Positions 6,367 to 6,458 of a stretch of 6,458 bases of DNA are shown here, piece by piece (within the stretch, counting starts at the first letter, position 1; every line of letters starts with the position of its first letter). The position numbers were made by a program, and so were the translations under genes. Source of the DNA: JBBTCJ01 sp038043285 (GTDB taxonomy: Bacteria; Planctomycetota; Phycisphaerae; UBA1845); contig JBBTCJ010000017.1 of NCBI GenBank assembly GCA_038043285.1, positions 1 to 6,458 on the forward strand, in the 5' to 3' direction. Below the pieces are notes generated by a model that was not told the origin of the DNA, searched no databases, and worked only from the letters and a program-made list of their open reading frames with translations.

Positions 6367-6458
6367 CTACCCGGAAACCCGAACCCGCCCCTGTTCGATG
6401 ACGATCCGCTTCTCCGCGAACAGTTGAACCGCCTCCGGGTACGCGACGCACTCCTCGG
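6367..6458 (-). CDS. purN: Phosphoribosylglycinamide formyltransferase, C-terminal end (cut by window)
   Basis: The last 30 codons of a gene entering from the right edge, ending at TAG 6367-6369. The residues EECVAYPEAVQLFAEKR, then IVIEQGRVRVSG, fit the C-terminus of PurN: the YPxA helix, then a short turn and a final strand (E. coli PurN has QEHAIYP at the matching place). PurN makes formyl-GAR from GAR and 10-formyltetrahydrofolate, the third step of purine synthesis, in the cytoplasm. The natural-looking tail suggests this is the functional copy, unlike the remnant near 4100. The identification rests on a short stretch, although the longer remnant, which shares 55 identical bases with it, strengthens it. 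The rest of the gene is outside the window, so its integrity cannot be judged. Confidence 0.7.
   Translation of the reverse strand, partial: EECVAYPEAVQLFAEKRIVIEQGRVRVSG
6395..6458 (-). repeat. Direct repeat, right copy (purN 3' end), cut by window
   Basis: Partner of 4111-4174, same orientation, 62 of 64 bases identical, still matching at the last base of the window. It lies inside the purN coding end and brackets, with its partner, the thioredoxin-like and cysteine-rich genes. Confidence 0.95.

Noticed and set aside
5645..6427. Plus-strand frame of 260 codons opposite the cysteine-rich gene and purN end
   Set aside because: It overlaps three minus-strand coding or regulatory stretches, is low-complexity Ala/Arg, and has no start signal.

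Overview
The window is GC-rich bacterial DNA. A large envelope protein with OstA/LptC-like repeats, an exported thioredoxin-fold protein fused to a HEAT-like helical region, and an exported cysteine-rich peptide all point to a Gram-negative-type organism. My best guess is Planctomycetota; this is inferred from gene style and not from a marker gene.

Left half, plus strand (about 55-3519): two consecutive reading frames in the same phase, separated by one TAG at 2194-2196. Together they look like a single membrane-anchored, mostly periplasmic protein of about 1,150 residues. It starts with an LptC-like part and continues as a chain of OstA/LptA-like beta-strand units, so a role in lipopolysaccharide transport is likely. 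The seven codons between the stop and the next possible start still match a repeat unit found again further on. This suggests the stop splits one gene rather than separating two.

Middle (3520-4070): about 550 bases with no convincing gene but with a series of good hairpins. Next comes a minus-strand remnant of the 3' end of purN (4071-4244), which is not attached to a complete gene.

Right half, all minus strand: a gene for a secreted thioredoxin-fold protein whose two active-site cysteines are both serine, followed by a HEAT-like helical region (4274-5782); a gene for a 110-residue secreted peptide with 15 cysteines after the signal peptide (5921-6253), with a clear Shine-Dalgarno and a sigma70-type promoter whose spacer holds eight G in a row; and, at the right edge, the end of what looks like the intact purN (6367-6458, cut by the window).

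The purN remnant and the purN end are direct repeats (62 of 64 bases identical, running off the window) and bracket the two secreted-protein genes. The two genes therefore look like a roughly 2.3 kb unit inserted at, or duplicated with, the 3' end of purN. No integrase or transposase is visible.
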